From: JBDREC01 sp043820105 [NCBI: Pseudomonadota bacterium]
Lineage (GTDB): Bacteria > Bdellovibrionota_F > JAHFAK01
Assembly (NCBI GenBank): GCA_043820105.1
Contig: JBDREC010000084.1
Span: 1 to 23,393 of the forward strand
DNA: 23,393 nt
Reading direction: 5' to 3'
Of this stretch, positions 14,021 to 23,307 are shown piece by piece (the first letter of the stretch is position 1; each line of letters starts with the position of its first letter). A model generated the notes under the pieces. The model was not told where the DNA came from and did not search any database. It was given only the letters and a program-made list of their open reading frames with translations. The position numbers and the translations under genes are program-made.

Positions 14021-14908
14021 TTACAGTTTGTTAAGCTGTAAATTTCTAATCTGTTTATTAATAATTTTCAAGCCCTGAATAATTCGAGGGCAAGGCCTAT
14101 AAATAAGATCAGGATCAATATTAGAAAGCATTAAGACCTCTTTTTTAAGAACTGAATTTAATTTTTCTATAAATCTTTTTATTGCAGCATCTTCATTGCC
14201 CATAGTTGGATAAATTATTAGGTCTGGTTCAAATTTAACAACAGCCTCAAAGGATAATTTTGGGTACCTGTTATTAAGTTTATTACAAACATTTTCCCCT
14301 CCAGCTAATGTAATTATCTCATCAAGGAAAGTTTTTGGACCAACAGAAATGATGGGATCAACTGAAGTGAGAAATAAAACACTGGGTTTTTGCCTTCCAA
14401 GCATTGCTGCTTTAAATATTAAGGATTCACTTTGCATAGTATCAGATAAAAGCTTGCCTTTTTCACTACAAGCTAAAGCATTTGCAATCATTTTAATGCT
14501 AAGTGAAATATCTGAAAAGCTGCTTGTATTAATTACAAATATTTTAATATTATTTTCAGATAGCTTTGAGGCCAAAGACTTGCTATTTCCATCAACTGTC
14601 AAAAAAACAAGATCAGGCTTTAAAGAAACTATTTTTTCAAGGCTCGGATTAGAAAAACCACCAATTTTATCAATTTTTTTAGTAGCTTCTGGAAAATTAC
14701 AGAAATCTGTAATGCCAACGAGTTTTGAACCAAGACCAAGCTCGAAAATTATTTCTGTAATATTAGGGGCCATTGAAATCAAACGATTGGGTGGATTTTG
14801 AAATTCAACTTCTTGCGAAAACGCATCCATAACCTTATAAGCATAGGCATTTATACTAATCAATAATAATATTAATAAAGTATATTTAATTATTCTATTA
14901 ATTAGCAT
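14021..14908 (-). CDS. btuF: cobalamin-binding periplasmic protein
   Basis: 295 aa. The N-terminal signal peptide (IIKYTLLILLLISINAYA) is followed by a cluster A helical-backbone binding protein. LISMAPNITEIIFELGLGSK, VGITDFCNFP, IGGFSNPSLE and SLKPDLVFL are the pattern of BtuF-type proteins; siderophore and haem binders keep it less well. It captures B12 in the periplasm for btuCD. It is first in the operon. The 165-bp gap to the divergent M16 gene shows no cobalamin riboswitch, so B12 repression by that route is not supported. Confidence 0.85.
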   Translation of the reverse strand: MLINRIIKYTLLILLLISINAYAYKVMDAFSQEVEFQNPPNRLISMAPNITEIIFELGLGSKLVGITDFCNFPEATKKIDKIGGFSNPSLEKIVSLKPDLVFLTVDGNSKSLASKLSENNIKIFVINTSSFSDISLSIKMIANALACSEKGKLLSDTMQSESLIFKAAMLGRQKPSVLFLTSVDPIISVGPKTFLDEIITLAGGENVCNKLNNRYPKLSFEAVVKFEPDLIIYPTMGNEDAAIKRFIEKLNSVLKKEVLMLSNIDPDLIYRPCPRIIQGLKIINKQIRNLQLNKL

Positions 14909-14998
14909 AATATTAGATACCTATGTACTATTTGAAAAATGTGTAATAGAATGTAAAATTGAATAAGGCAACAATATAATTACAATTTATTATTTCTA

Positions 14999-15027
14999 TT
15001 GTTTTTTACATGCTAATTTACTATAAT
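14999..15027 (+). promoter_or_regulatory. probable promoter of the M16 peptidase gene
   Basis: TATAAT (15022-15027) is a perfect -10 box. TTGTTT lies 17 bp upstream (14999-15004) as a weaker -35. The gene start is 47 bp downstream, preceded by AAGGAAAGGG. Confidence 0.55.
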
Positions 15028-15073
15028 TTATGCGCTATTTTGGATAACAGTTTCAAGGAAAGGGAATTAATAA

Positions 15074-17617
15074 ATGCTTAAAAAAACTCTTCCAAATGGT
15101 CTCAGATTAATCTCTAAAGAAATGAAAAACTCTCCTGTTACTTCAATACAAATTTGGGTTGAAACAGGTGCTCTTTATGAAAACGCAAAAACCAGTGGAA
15201 TAAGTCACTTTATTGAACATATGTTTTTCAAAGGCACAAAAAAAAATGCTCCTGGTGCTATGGCCCAATATATAGAAACTCTAGGTGGAAATATAAATGC
15301 TTTTACTTCATATGACTATACAGTTTATACCTTATCTATCCCATCAAGACACACTGAAAAGGGTTATCAAATTCTCGCTGATGCTTTTTTAAACTCCACA
15401 TTTGCCACAAACGAACTTGAAAAAGAAAAGAAAGTGGTAATTGAAGAAATATCAATGGGTAATGATGAACCTGATAGCATCGTAAAAAAAGAACTTTTCA
15501 AACAGGCTTTTGCAACTCATCCTTATGCAAGACAAATTATAGGTACAAAAGAAAACATTATTAGTTTTAAAAGAAAAGATTTAATAAATTATATTGCTAA
15601 CAACTATGTGCCATCTAACTGTATTATAGTTACAGTTGGGAATCTTCCACATGAAGATGCTGAAAAGCTAGCTAAAAAATATTTTTCAAAATTAGAAGCT
15701 AAACCATCTAAAAACAAACTTTATTACTTAGATAAACAAACAAAAACAAAAAAGATATCTTGCCTTACAAGAAATATAAATGAAGCCATTTTTACAATCG
15801 GTTTTCAGATACCTGGGATTTTACATGAAGATCTTTTTGCTCTTGATGTGCTGGCTCTTATTTTAGGTCAGGGAAATACATCCAGGTTATATAAAAAATT
15901 AAAAACTGAAGATGGCCTGGTTAACAACATCGCAGCTCATTCATTAACCTTAAAAGAAAATGGACTTTTCCTTATTGATGCAAAACTTGTATCAAAAGAT
16001 CTAAAAAAGGTCATTGCAGAAGTCTTTAAAATCTGTCAGGAGTTAAAGGAAAAGCCTTTAGGAAGTGATGAGATCCAAAGGTCCTTAATTGTTACTGAAA
16101 GAAATATTATTTTCCAATCAGAAACAGCTCAAGGTATTGCCAGGCAAATAGGTTCATTTGAGGCTTTGCTAAAAAATCCTGAATTCAATAATGTATATAT
16201 TGAAAAGTTAAGACAAATTACGAGTGATGATATTTATAAAGTAGCTAATAAATATTTGAATTATGAAAATATGAATATAGCGCTTATTGCAAAAAAGGAT
16301 AAATTTTATCCAACAGAAAGTTTCATTAAATCAAAAGCCCAAATACTAGCAAAGAAACAACAAATTTCACTTAATACTGGAAATGGACAACTTATTAGAA
16401 CAAGTTCTCCAAATGGCATAAGATATATTTTTAATTACAACCCAAGTCATCCAATTGTTTCATGCAAAAGCTTCTTTACTGGTGGATTAAGATATGAAGA
16501 TGAGAACAATAATGGAATTTCACACCTCATGAGCGCTCTGATGCTTAAGGGAACTAAAAAAAGAAGTGTAAATGATTTAGCAGAAGAAATAGTTGCTGCC
16601 GGAGCTTTTTTAAAATCTGAAGCAGGAAGAAATTCAACAAGTGTTGGCATAGATATTTTATCCAGAAATTTTGAAAAGGGTATTGAAATCCTTTCTGATG
16701 TTATCAGAAACTCAATATTTCCTGAAAAAGAACTAATAAATGAGGCAAAGCAAGCCCTTTATGCAATTCGCTCAATAGATGACCACCCTACACAAGCTGC
16801 TTTTAAGTTTTTCTTAAGAAAAATGTATGGAAATCACCCCTATTCCATGGACATTTTGGGAAGTGAAAATTCTTTGCCTATGCTTAATCAAAATGCAATA
16901 AAGGACTACCATAAATCTTTAATTACGCCTGATAATATGGTGCTTGCAATATCTGGTGATATCCATCCTGATAAGGCTTTTGAAATTTGTCAAAAGTACT
17001 TTTCTGGATGGAAACTGATAAAAACCTTACACCCAACCCTTAGGGAAATTCCTAAAAAATCGAATGCTGAAGTGTATGAAAAAATATTAGATAAAGAACA
17101 AGCTCACGTTATTCTTGGTTTTGATGGTGTTTCTTTTAATGATAAAAGAAGATTTTCACTTGATATCTTAAACTCAATCCTAACTGGTCAGGGAGGACGT
17201 CTTTTTCAAAGGCTTAGAGATGAGTTAAGTCTAGCATACTCAGTTGGCTCAATGAATGTTGAAGGAATTGAACCGGGATATTTGGCCATTTACATAGCTT
17301 GTGCTCCAGAAAACATAGACTTATCTATTAAGGAAATTAAGAACATCTTGAATTCAATAGCCACAAAAGGTGTAAGTGATAAAGAAATCGAAAGAGCCAA
17401 AATGTATATTATTGGAAACTATGAAAATGAATTACAACTAAATTCTGTGAAAGCTATTCACTTAGGCTTCAATGAATTATATAATATGGGATATAAAAAC
17501 TTAAATGATTATTCAGAAAGAATACTAAACCTTTCAAATGCAAATATAAGATCAACTATTGGAAACTTTTTAAAGGGTGATTATATAATTTCAATTTTGA
17601 AGCCACTGGTTAAATAA
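15074..17617 (+). CDS. fused double M16 zinc peptidase
   Basis: 847 aa, two M16 units joined. The N-terminal half (1 to about 430) has the inverted zinc motif H45-F-I-E48-H49 and the distal ligand E125, 76 residues on, so it is catalytic. The C-terminal half starts near residue 435 (RTSSPNGIRYIF) and repeats the layout. Its motif is HLMSA, lacking the second His and the Glu, so it is inactive and probably forms the other half of the closed chamber. Such halves are often separate genes. No signal peptide is evident, so it is probably cytoplasmic. Its role is likely peptide degradation or processing. Confidence 0.9.
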   Translation: MLKKTLPNGLRLISKEMKNSPVTSIQIWVETGALYENAKTSGISHFIEHMFFKGTKKNAPGAMAQYIETLGGNINAFTSYDYTVYTLSIPSRHTEKGYQILADAFLNSTFATNELEKEKKVVIEEISMGNDEPDSIVKKELFKQAFATHPYARQIIGTKENIISFKRKDLINYIANNYVPSNCIIVTVGNLPHEDAEKLAKKYFSKLEAKPSKNKLYYLDKQTKTKKISCLTRNINEAIFTIGFQIPGILHEDLFALDVLALILGQGNTSRLYKKLKTEDGLVNNIAAHSLTLKENGLFLIDAKLVSKDLKKVIAEVFKICQELKEKPLGSDEIQRSLIVTERNIIFQSETAQGIARQIGSFEALLKNPEFNNVYIEKLRQITSDDIYKVANKYLNYENMNIALIAKKDKFYPTESFIKSKAQILAKKQQISLNTGNGQLIRTSSPNGIRYIFNYNPSHPIVSCKSFFTGGLRYEDENNNGISHLMSALMLKGTKKRSVNDLAEEIVAAGAFLKSEAGRNSTSVGIDILSRNFEKGIEILSDVIRNSIFPEKELINEAKQALYAIRSIDDHPTQAAFKFFLRKMYGNHPYSMDILGSENSLPMLNQNAIKDYHKSLITPDNMVLAISGDIHPDKAFEICQKYFSGWKLIKTLHPTLREIPKKSNAEVYEKILDKEQAHVILGFDGVSFNDKRRFSLDILNSILTGQGGRLFQRLRDELSLAYSVGSMNVEGIEPGYLAIYIACAPENIDLSIKEIKNILNSIATKGVSDKEIERAKMYIIGNYENELQLNSVKAIHLGFNELYNMGYKNLNDYSERILNLSNANIRSTIGNFLKGDYIISILKPLVK

Positions 17618-17666
17618 ATTTTGGATTTTGAATTTTGAATTTAAGACATTCTGAATTCTGCTTAAG

Positions 17667-19745
17667 CTAATTCATCAACTCATTTACAAAGGTTTCGTAT
17701 TGCGCTCGCTTATTTGTATCAGTTTCCAAATCAATGTATTTTCTTAAAGAATAAACAGCTTGATCAACTTCCCCTATTTCTGCGTAAATTACACCCATTT
17801 CTTGAAGAGCTTCTTTATTATTACCATCCATATCTTTTACTCTATTATAAAAAGATAATGCATTTGCATAATCATAAAGCTTACCATAGGATCTTCCAAC
17901 CTTAAGATAGATCAACTTTTCAGATGGTTTTTCTTCCATTGCTTTTAAATATTTTTTAATAGCATCTTTATATTTAGCTTTCTTATAAAACTCATCACCT
18001 TGAGCAATGTAAGTTTGTGCAGTTATTTTCTCTGTCTTAATTATATTACTTTTTACTGGTTCTATCTTAGAATCTTTTGAAACAAGGGCTGAGTTTTGAC
18101 CTTCAACAGATTCAATATATTTTTCAACAATCGTTGCAGCAGGATCATTAGGAGCTAGAACTATAAATTTCTTATAATTTGTAATTGCTTCTTCAGTATT
18201 TCCCTGTTCCTTAAGAATGTCTCCTTTTTCCTTAAAAATATTAGCAGTATCTACAACATAATCATCAAAACGAGAAAGTTCATTTAAAGCTCCTTCATCA
18301 TTCTTTGTTGATCTTTCAAGTTTTCCAAGTTTTAAAATTAAATCAGGAGTTCTGAATAAATTAGATCTTACTTTGGAAAGCTCAAAAAATGCTTTATCCA
18401 AATCACCACTATTAAATGCTGAGTTTCCCCTGGTTAAATGAACAACATCAGCGATCATTGTAAGGGCACCTGCATTTTCTAAATTTTTTGTTACTTTATT
18501 CATTACATTTACGCCAATCATAAGTAATATAACCATCATAAGAATAACTCGTCTTGGATTTAAAAATTTTCTTTTAGAAGCAATATTTCCAATAATTGTT
18601 CTTTCAGGAGAATCTTCATCTTCTTGTTCAAAATCAGACAACTTACCAACGATAGTGGCAGCATTAGCAGGGTTAAATCCCTGAGCTTGCGGTGCGTGTT
18701 GATTATTCTGCATATATTTAGCACGGATCCTAGGATCTGAAGGCTGAGTACAAACTTTAGATATTTGTGTTGCCTTGTTTGTTTGTGTAAACTGAGAAAT
18801 AATTTGAGTTACAAACTTTGCAAGATCCATTGCAACAATGGACTTATAGTTTTCAGGATTAACAAATTCAATTAGATCAAGCTGAAATTCTCTTGCTGAC
18901 TGATATCTTTTATTAGGATCCCTATCTATCGCCTTCATTATTATTTTCTCAAGCTCTTTTGGAAGTGCAGGATCAATTTTTCTTGGAGATTTGGCCTTAA
19001 ACTTCCTGAAATCATCTCTAAATGAAGAAGTTAAATCCAGATTCATCATTTTTTGACCAGTTATTATTTCATATAACATAACTCCAACTGAATACAAATC
19101 AACTCTTTCATCAATATTTTTTCCAAAAACCTGTTCTGGAGCTATATATCCAAGTTTTCCTTTTAACATTCCAGTTTTTGTAAAACCAGATTTGCTTGTT
19201 TCTTTTGCTATTCCAAAATCAATAATTTTAATATGACCATCAAGTGAAACAATTACATTATCAGGAGTAACATCTCTGTGAATTATTCTTGATTCTTCTT
19301 TATCATCAGCAACTACATTATGCAGATAATCAAGACCCTTTAGAACCTTAACAACAATATGTATTGCAAGTGGAACTGGAAAACGGATTTTCAAATCTTC
19401 AGCTTTGTCTAAAATCACTCTCATGTTTTTGCCAGCAATATATTCAAGGGCTATAAAATAAGTATTATCAACTTTTCCAAAATCCAGAATCTTAATGATA
19501 TTTTCATGATTAAGCTGTGTCAAAATCTTTGCTTCTTCCAAAAACATTCTTTTGAAATTATGGTCTTCTGCCTGATCAGGCAAAATCTTTTTAATAATTA
19601 TCTTATTCATTGTCCTTTTGCAAACAGCTGTATAGATCTCAGCCATACCGCCAACGGCAATAAGATTTGATAATTCATATTTTTGAGAGAATTCTGATGC
19701 TGTATTCGTTTCATGCTCATATAAAAGTATTTCCTGATGTGGCAT
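17667..19745 (-). CDS. membrane Ser/Thr protein kinase with C-terminal TPR repeats
   Basis: 692 aa. The Hanks-type kinase domain spans about 23-295: glycine loop IAVGGMAEIY, lysine K52 or K53, H156-R-D158 with N163, DFG (177-179) and the APE motif GYIAPEQ (199-205). All catalytic residues are present. A Gln/Asn-rich linker (about 320-395) leads to one membrane helix (about 399-416, RVILMMVILLMIGVNVM). It is followed by roughly 275 residues of TPR-like repeats, expected outside the membrane (LDKAFFELSKV, EEAITNYKKFI, KDAIKKYLKAM, ANALSFYNRV). AAGGAAGAGGAAT precedes the ATG. Its target is unknown; no phosphatase gene is adjacent. Confidence 0.92.
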   Translation of the reverse strand: MPHQEILLYEHETNTASEFSQKYELSNLIAVGGMAEIYTAVCKRTMNKIIIKKILPDQAEDHNFKRMFLEEAKILTQLNHENIIKILDFGKVDNTYFIALEYIAGKNMRVILDKAEDLKIRFPVPLAIHIVVKVLKGLDYLHNVVADDKEESRIIHRDVTPDNVIVSLDGHIKIIDFGIAKETSKSGFTKTGMLKGKLGYIAPEQVFGKNIDERVDLYSVGVMLYEIITGQKMMNLDLTSSFRDDFRKFKAKSPRKIDPALPKELEKIIMKAIDRDPNKRYQSAREFQLDLIEFVNPENYKSIVAMDLAKFVTQIISQFTQTNKATQISKVCTQPSDPRIRAKYMQNNQHAPQAQGFNPANAATIVGKLSDFEQEDEDSPERTIIGNIASKRKFLNPRRVILMMVILLMIGVNVMNKVTKNLENAGALTMIADVVHLTRGNSAFNSGDLDKAFFELSKVRSNLFRTPDLILKLGKLERSTKNDEGALNELSRFDDYVVDTANIFKEKGDILKEQGNTEEAITNYKKFIVLAPNDPAATIVEKYIESVEGQNSALVSKDSKIEPVKSNIIKTEKITAQTYIAQGDEFYKKAKYKDAIKKYLKAMEEKPSEKLIYLKVGRSYGKLYDYANALSFYNRVKDMDGNNKEALQEMGVIYAEIGEVDQAVYSLRKYIDLETDTNKRAQYETFVNELMN

Positions 19746-19923
19746 ATTCCTCTTCCTTGTTTTTTGTTATTTAAAAAAAATTAAACAAATTATGCTCAAT
19801 TCTATGCTTTTTCTTCCTCTGCTGAATATATTTAGCAATTTCTGTACCAAAATGAGAATCCATGAATTTACTTTGATTTTAAGAACTTATATTTTTAAGA
19901 GGATTTAGAGTAGTGTAATTTTT

Positions 19924-19953
19924 TTCCAAAATAAGCTTTGGAAGATTTTTTTT
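19924..19953 (+). terminator. terminator-like hairpin on the plus strand
   Basis: TTCCAAA / TTTGGAA (7-bp stem, 6-nt loop) is followed by GATTTTTTTT. The T-run is on the plus strand, but the genes on both sides (kinase and ogt) are read on the minus strand. It may therefore end an unannotated plus-strand or antisense transcript, or be fortuitous. Confidence 0.4.
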
Positions 19954-19969
19954 GCTGTAATTTGGCCAC

Positions 19970-20470
19970 TTAAATCAAACTGTTTTCATTTTCAAGACTT
20001 ATCAAAAATTTCTTATTTTTTAAACCTGTTGCATAGCCACCTAGCTTTCCATTTGAACCTATAACCCTATGGCAGGGAATTATTATGGCTATTTTGTTTT
20101 TATTACAGGCAGTTCCGACTGCCCTGCATGCCTTGGAATGATTTATTTTTAAGGCAATATCTTTATAAGACAATTGCTTGCCATAAGGTATTTTCAGCAT
20201 TGCCTTCCATACCTTTTTTTGAAATTCTGTGCCCTGGATTGTCAGTAAAAAATCAAATTTTTTTAATTTGCCCTTGAAATAAAGATCCAGCTGTTTTTTG
20301 ACTTCATTGAGTATCAAAAAATCTTTTTGTACTTCTTTTTGATCTCTATTTTCGCATTTTGCATTTTGCCTTTCGAATTTCGACCTAGCAAACTCAAGAG
20401 CAATAAGCCTTGATTTTTCCACAGAAATAATCAGCAAACCCATTGGCGATTTATAACAACATTGAATCAT
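19970..20470 (-). CDS. ogt: methylated-DNA--protein-cysteine S-methyltransferase
   Basis: 166 aa when started at 20470. It transfers the methyl of O6-methylguanine to its own cysteine in a one-use repair reaction. The active site I-P-C133-H-R-V-I is intact, followed by GSNGKLGGYATG and preceded by the helix-turn-helix region (GKQLSYKDIALKI, ACRAVGTAC), whose R117 in CRAVG is the expected arginine finger. The open frame runs on to 20719, but that adds 83 unfamiliar residues. The chosen start matches family length and has GGAGG upstream (11-nt spacing with a small hairpin between). A charged loop (about 29-50) is encoded by low-complexity repeat-like DNA. Confidence 0.88.
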   Translation of the reverse strand: MIQCCYKSPMGLLIISVEKSRLIALEFARSKFERQNAKCENRDQKEVQKDFLILNEVKKQLDLYFKGKLKKFDFLLTIQGTEFQKKVWKAMLKIPYGKQLSYKDIALKINHSKACRAVGTACNKNKIAIIIPCHRVIGSNGKLGGYATGLKNKKFLISLENENSLI

Positions 20471-20760
20471 AGGTTTTTTAACCTCCGTCTTGCTATTTCT
20501 TTGGGAACAAGAGCCCATGGGAACAAGGAGGATATCATCCTGCCATTGATAATTATTAATGATAAGATAACCATTTGACAAGACAAAAAAATAGGAAAAA
20601 TATAATTCCTTTTTTTTAAGCATTATGATAATATATATGGGTATTGGGTAGTTTTGAGGGGAAGTTTTCATGTTAAGCCATTTCACTATCATTTCAAAAA
20701 CATATAGATATTCCACCAAAACTGATTTAATTAATTTTCTAAAATTGGGGAGCTTTTAGT

Positions 20761-23001
20761 ATGAAAACTGCAAATATTAGGGTATTATTAATATTTTTAT
20801 TAATGTTTTTATGCACTTTTCTGATATCAGCCTGCTTTGACAGCTCTAATTCAGGAACTGGCTCAAATCAAAAAAATCCCGGAAGTGATATAGCTGATAG
20901 CAATACTGCTGATGATACAGATGGAAACCAGGAGCAGGCAGATGAAGATGCAGATGCTGCCAATAGCAATGAAACTTCTGATGAAAATGGAACAAACAAT
21001 CAAACACCTGCTGCTTCCACAGAAGAAGATGATGATGATGAGCCACTCATACCTTCCTGGAACAAGCGTCAGCAAATTGAAATTTCCAACAATACCGATT
21101 CTGAGCTGCTTGATTATCAGGTCATGCTAGATGTTGGATATGTTTCCAGTATGCAAGCTGATTTTGATGATCTTCGTTTCACTGCATCTGATGATTCTAC
21201 CCTTATTCCATACTGGATAGAAAGCAAAACTGATTCTTCTTCAGCCCGGATTTGGTTGAAAGTTCCTTTGATACCGGCAAGTGGAAGCACCACGGTTAAC
21301 ATGTATTATGGGCATACTTTGGCTACATCTGTTTCAAACATTGGAGAAACCTTTTTGTTTGGGGATGATTTTTCACAGGAAACGATTAACGAGGAGTGGA
21401 CTGAAATTACTTCTGGTGGCGCGTCAGCCGGAACTTTGGCAAACGGTAAGTGGACCAAGGCCTGTGATGGAGACTGCGACTGGTGGACCGGAGCTGATTT
21501 TAAAGCCGGTATATACGTGGACGATTTAGGTGGAAAATGGGAAGCAGTCACCTTGCTCACCACAGGCAGTCAATTAAATCTCCAGCATTATGGCCTCATG
21601 AACTTTGAAGGACTTCAAGACGGGTACATGTGGGGACCTTATAGTACAAGTGCATTTTACCTGGAAGTTACCGGCACGGGGGGTCTATGTTCACTCGTTT
21701 TCACAGACTTTCCGGTATATCTTAAAATAAGCAACATAACTGGCAATAGCCCAGAGGAAGATAATACCTACAATTATTATATGTCAGAAGATGGCCTGAC
21801 CTGGACTCATTGCGAAGAATACACGGCGATTGATACCATGGGAAGTATTGGTCTATTTGTGAAAGACTGGGGGGAAGACCCTGTTTCAGCAAGCTTTGAT
21901 TTCTTTTATCTTAAGCAATACGCAGCAAGCGAACCCACTGTTTCCTGGGGTGAAGAAGCAAGTTCTGTAACGGAGCTGGGACTAAAGAAAAAAAGGTATG
22001 CTGTTAACAACAATACGGCAACAGCACTTACCAATCATCAGGCAGAATTTATAATAGATTATGATACTGACATGCAGCCGGATTTTGATGACCTGCGCTT
22101 CACAGCAGCTGATGGAACCACCATCCTTGATTACTGGCTTGAATCTAAAGCTGATTCTGCTTCAGCTAACATTTGGGTAAAAATCCCTCAAATACCTGCT
22201 TCAGGTAATACAACTGTTTTTATGTACTATGGCAATTCAAGCTCTGCTTCTGCGTCCAGTTTTGATGACACCATGACAAATGATTATTCGGCTGATGAGA
22301 AGCTATTGTTACAATGGCTAATGGATGCTGGAAGCGGTACAAGTATTGCAGATACCTCTGGCAACAATAATAATGGAACCCTGACTGTTGATGGAGATGG
22401 CGGATGGTACGGCTCTGACAATTACTTTACAACAGGTGATGCACTTAACTTTGATGGCAGCGATGGGGATCAGGTTTCTTCTGATGTACAAATCGATACA
22501 AATTTAAACGGGGATTTCACCTTGGAAACCTGGATAATGATAGATGAAATATCAAGTCATTGGGGACCTGTATTTAATCAATTGAATGGCAACGATTTTA
22601 ACGTAACTGTTCAAACCGGGGGTTGTGAAATTGTGCTTGGATTTAGTGGCATGGGTTCAGAATACGGGATCGGATGTTTGGAAGTAGATACCTGGTCCCA
22701 TCTTGTAGTCACTCATGATAAAACTGAGGCTAATGCTTTTAAAGTATATATTGATAGTGTCTTGGAAAGAACAGCTGATTTTCAAGGACTTTCACCGAAT
22801 TCCACGAGCACATTTGCACTTGGGAATGACCAGTGGGGTCAGGTTTTAAATGGAAGACTAGACGAAGTAAGAGTATATACGCGCTACATGACTGCAAATG
22901 AAGTTTTGGCACATTATGAACACAGAAAATATGCAGAAACTGAACTTTCTGTACAGGAAATTGCTCTTGAAGAAAGTGTAAGTGCTGTTGACTTTGAATA
23001 A
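20761..23001 (+). CDS. surface lipoprotein with two DUF2341 domains and a LamG-like domain
   Basis: 746 aa. A lipoprotein signal peptide ends in the lipobox L-I-S-A-C25. F26 after the cysteine is not an inner-membrane retention residue, so the outer membrane is expected. An acidic, Asn/Asp/Glu-rich linker spans 27-95. DUF2341 domain 1 is about 99-195 (FDDLRFTASD, YWIESKTDSSSARIWLKVP). A beta-rich region follows (about 196-395). DUF2341 domain 2 is about 409-500 (FDDLRFTAAD, YWLESKADSASANIWVKIP). A concanavalin/LamG-like domain covers about 514-730 (LNFDGSDGDQV, FTLETWIMI, GRLDEVRVYTR). These domains suggest carbohydrate or matrix binding. GGGGAG lies 9 nt before the ATG. It is divergent from ogt. 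Confidence 0.9.
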   Translation: MKTANIRVLLIFLLMFLCTFLISACFDSSNSGTGSNQKNPGSDIADSNTADDTDGNQEQADEDADAANSNETSDENGTNNQTPAASTEEDDDDEPLIPSWNKRQQIEISNNTDSELLDYQVMLDVGYVSSMQADFDDLRFTASDDSTLIPYWIESKTDSSSARIWLKVPLIPASGSTTVNMYYGHTLATSVSNIGETFLFGDDFSQETINEEWTEITSGGASAGTLANGKWTKACDGDCDWWTGADFKAGIYVDDLGGKWEAVTLLTTGSQLNLQHYGLMNFEGLQDGYMWGPYSTSAFYLEVTGTGGLCSLVFTDFPVYLKISNITGNSPEEDNTYNYYMSEDGLTWTHCEEYTAIDTMGSIGLFVKDWGEDPVSASFDFFYLKQYAASEPTVSWGEEASSVTELGLKKKRYAVNNNTATALTNHQAEFIIDYDTDMQPDFDDLRFTAADGTTILDYWLESKADSASANIWVKIPQIPASGNTTVFMYYGNSSSASASSFDDTMTNDYSADEKLLLQWLMDAGSGTSIADTSGNNNNGTLTVDGDGGWYGSDNYFTTGDALNFDGSDGDQVSSDVQIDTNLNGDFTLETWIMIDEISSHWGPVFNQLNGNDFNVTVQTGGCEIVLGFSGMGSEYGIGCLEVDTWSHLVVTHDKTEANAFKVYIDSVLERTADFQGLSPNSTSTFALGNDQWGQVLNGRLDEVRVYTRYMTANEVLAHYEHRKYAETELSVQEIALEESVSAVDFE

Positions 23002-23118
23002 TTCAAAAATGTAAATTCTGATTTAGCCTTCTTTTTTTTAATATCCAAATCTAAATTCTTCCAATAAAAACATCCCAAAAGCCTCCAAGGCTCAATAGTT
23101 TAAAGCATTTCAGCCAAG

Positions 23119-23133
23119 TGACAAAATTTGCCA
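23119..23133. promoter_or_regulatory. imperfect activator site (upstream site 3)
   Basis: TGACAAAATTTGCCA resembles the two perfect 15-bp palindromes at 23183 and 23205, differing in its right half. Its centre is 64 bp from the next site, close to six helical turns, so it lies on the same DNA face. Confidence 0.5.
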
Positions 23134-23182
23134 CCTCCCCAAAAGCAATTTCACCTATCATTACAGCATGTTAAAAACTGGG

Positions 23183-23219
23183 TGACAATTTTTGTCAGGC
23201 CGGCTGACAATTTTTGTCA
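23183..23219. promoter_or_regulatory. two identical palindromic activator sites
   Basis: TGACAATTTTTGTCA occurs twice (23183-23197 and 23205-23219), with GGCCGGC between. Each is a TGACAA-N3-TTGTCA dyad, and the centres are 22 bp apart, about two helical turns. They lie roughly 100-120 bp before the expected start of the sigma-54 promoter, the usual distance for enhancer-binding-protein sites. The cognate activator is unknown. Confidence 0.72.
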
Positions 23220-23291
23220 CTTTTTGAGTTTTGCAGGTTTTTTGCATTTTCAGATTTCAATGAAATCAAGGACTTAGGAAATTGCTGGTTT

Positions 23292-23307
23292 TGGCATGGA
23301 AATTGCT
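23292..23307 (+). promoter_or_regulatory. sigma-54 promoter
   Basis: TGGCATG-GAAA-TTGCT matches the consensus TGGCAcg-N4-TTGCw. GG (23293-23294) and GC (23305-23306) are separated by exactly 10 bases. The expected transcription start is near 23318, directed out of the window. Palindromic activator sites upstream support it. Confidence 0.78.

Noticed and set aside
14349-14801. Long open frame opposite btuF
   Set aside because: Antisense shadow of a clear btuF coding frame; the translation has no recognisable domain and there is no ribosome-binding site.
14909-15073. Cobalamin riboswitch before btuF
   Set aside because: The gap is only 165 bp, shared with a divergent gene, and I see no B12-box-like sequence or paired structure on the minus strand.
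17618-17666. Bidirectional terminator between the M16 and kinase genes
   Set aside because: The region is low-complexity AATTTTGAATTTT words with only a weak TTAAG/CTTAA pairing and no T-run in either direction.
20471-20719. Extended N-terminus of ogt
   Set aside because: The extra 83 residues match nothing in the family, no ribosome-binding site supports the upstream start, and the shorter form has the usual length.
20846-21563. Several open frames on both strands inside the lipoprotein gene
   Set aside because: They overlap a frame with a lipobox and recognisable domains. The His- and Ile-rich translations are what the acidic Asp-codon stretch gives in other frames.
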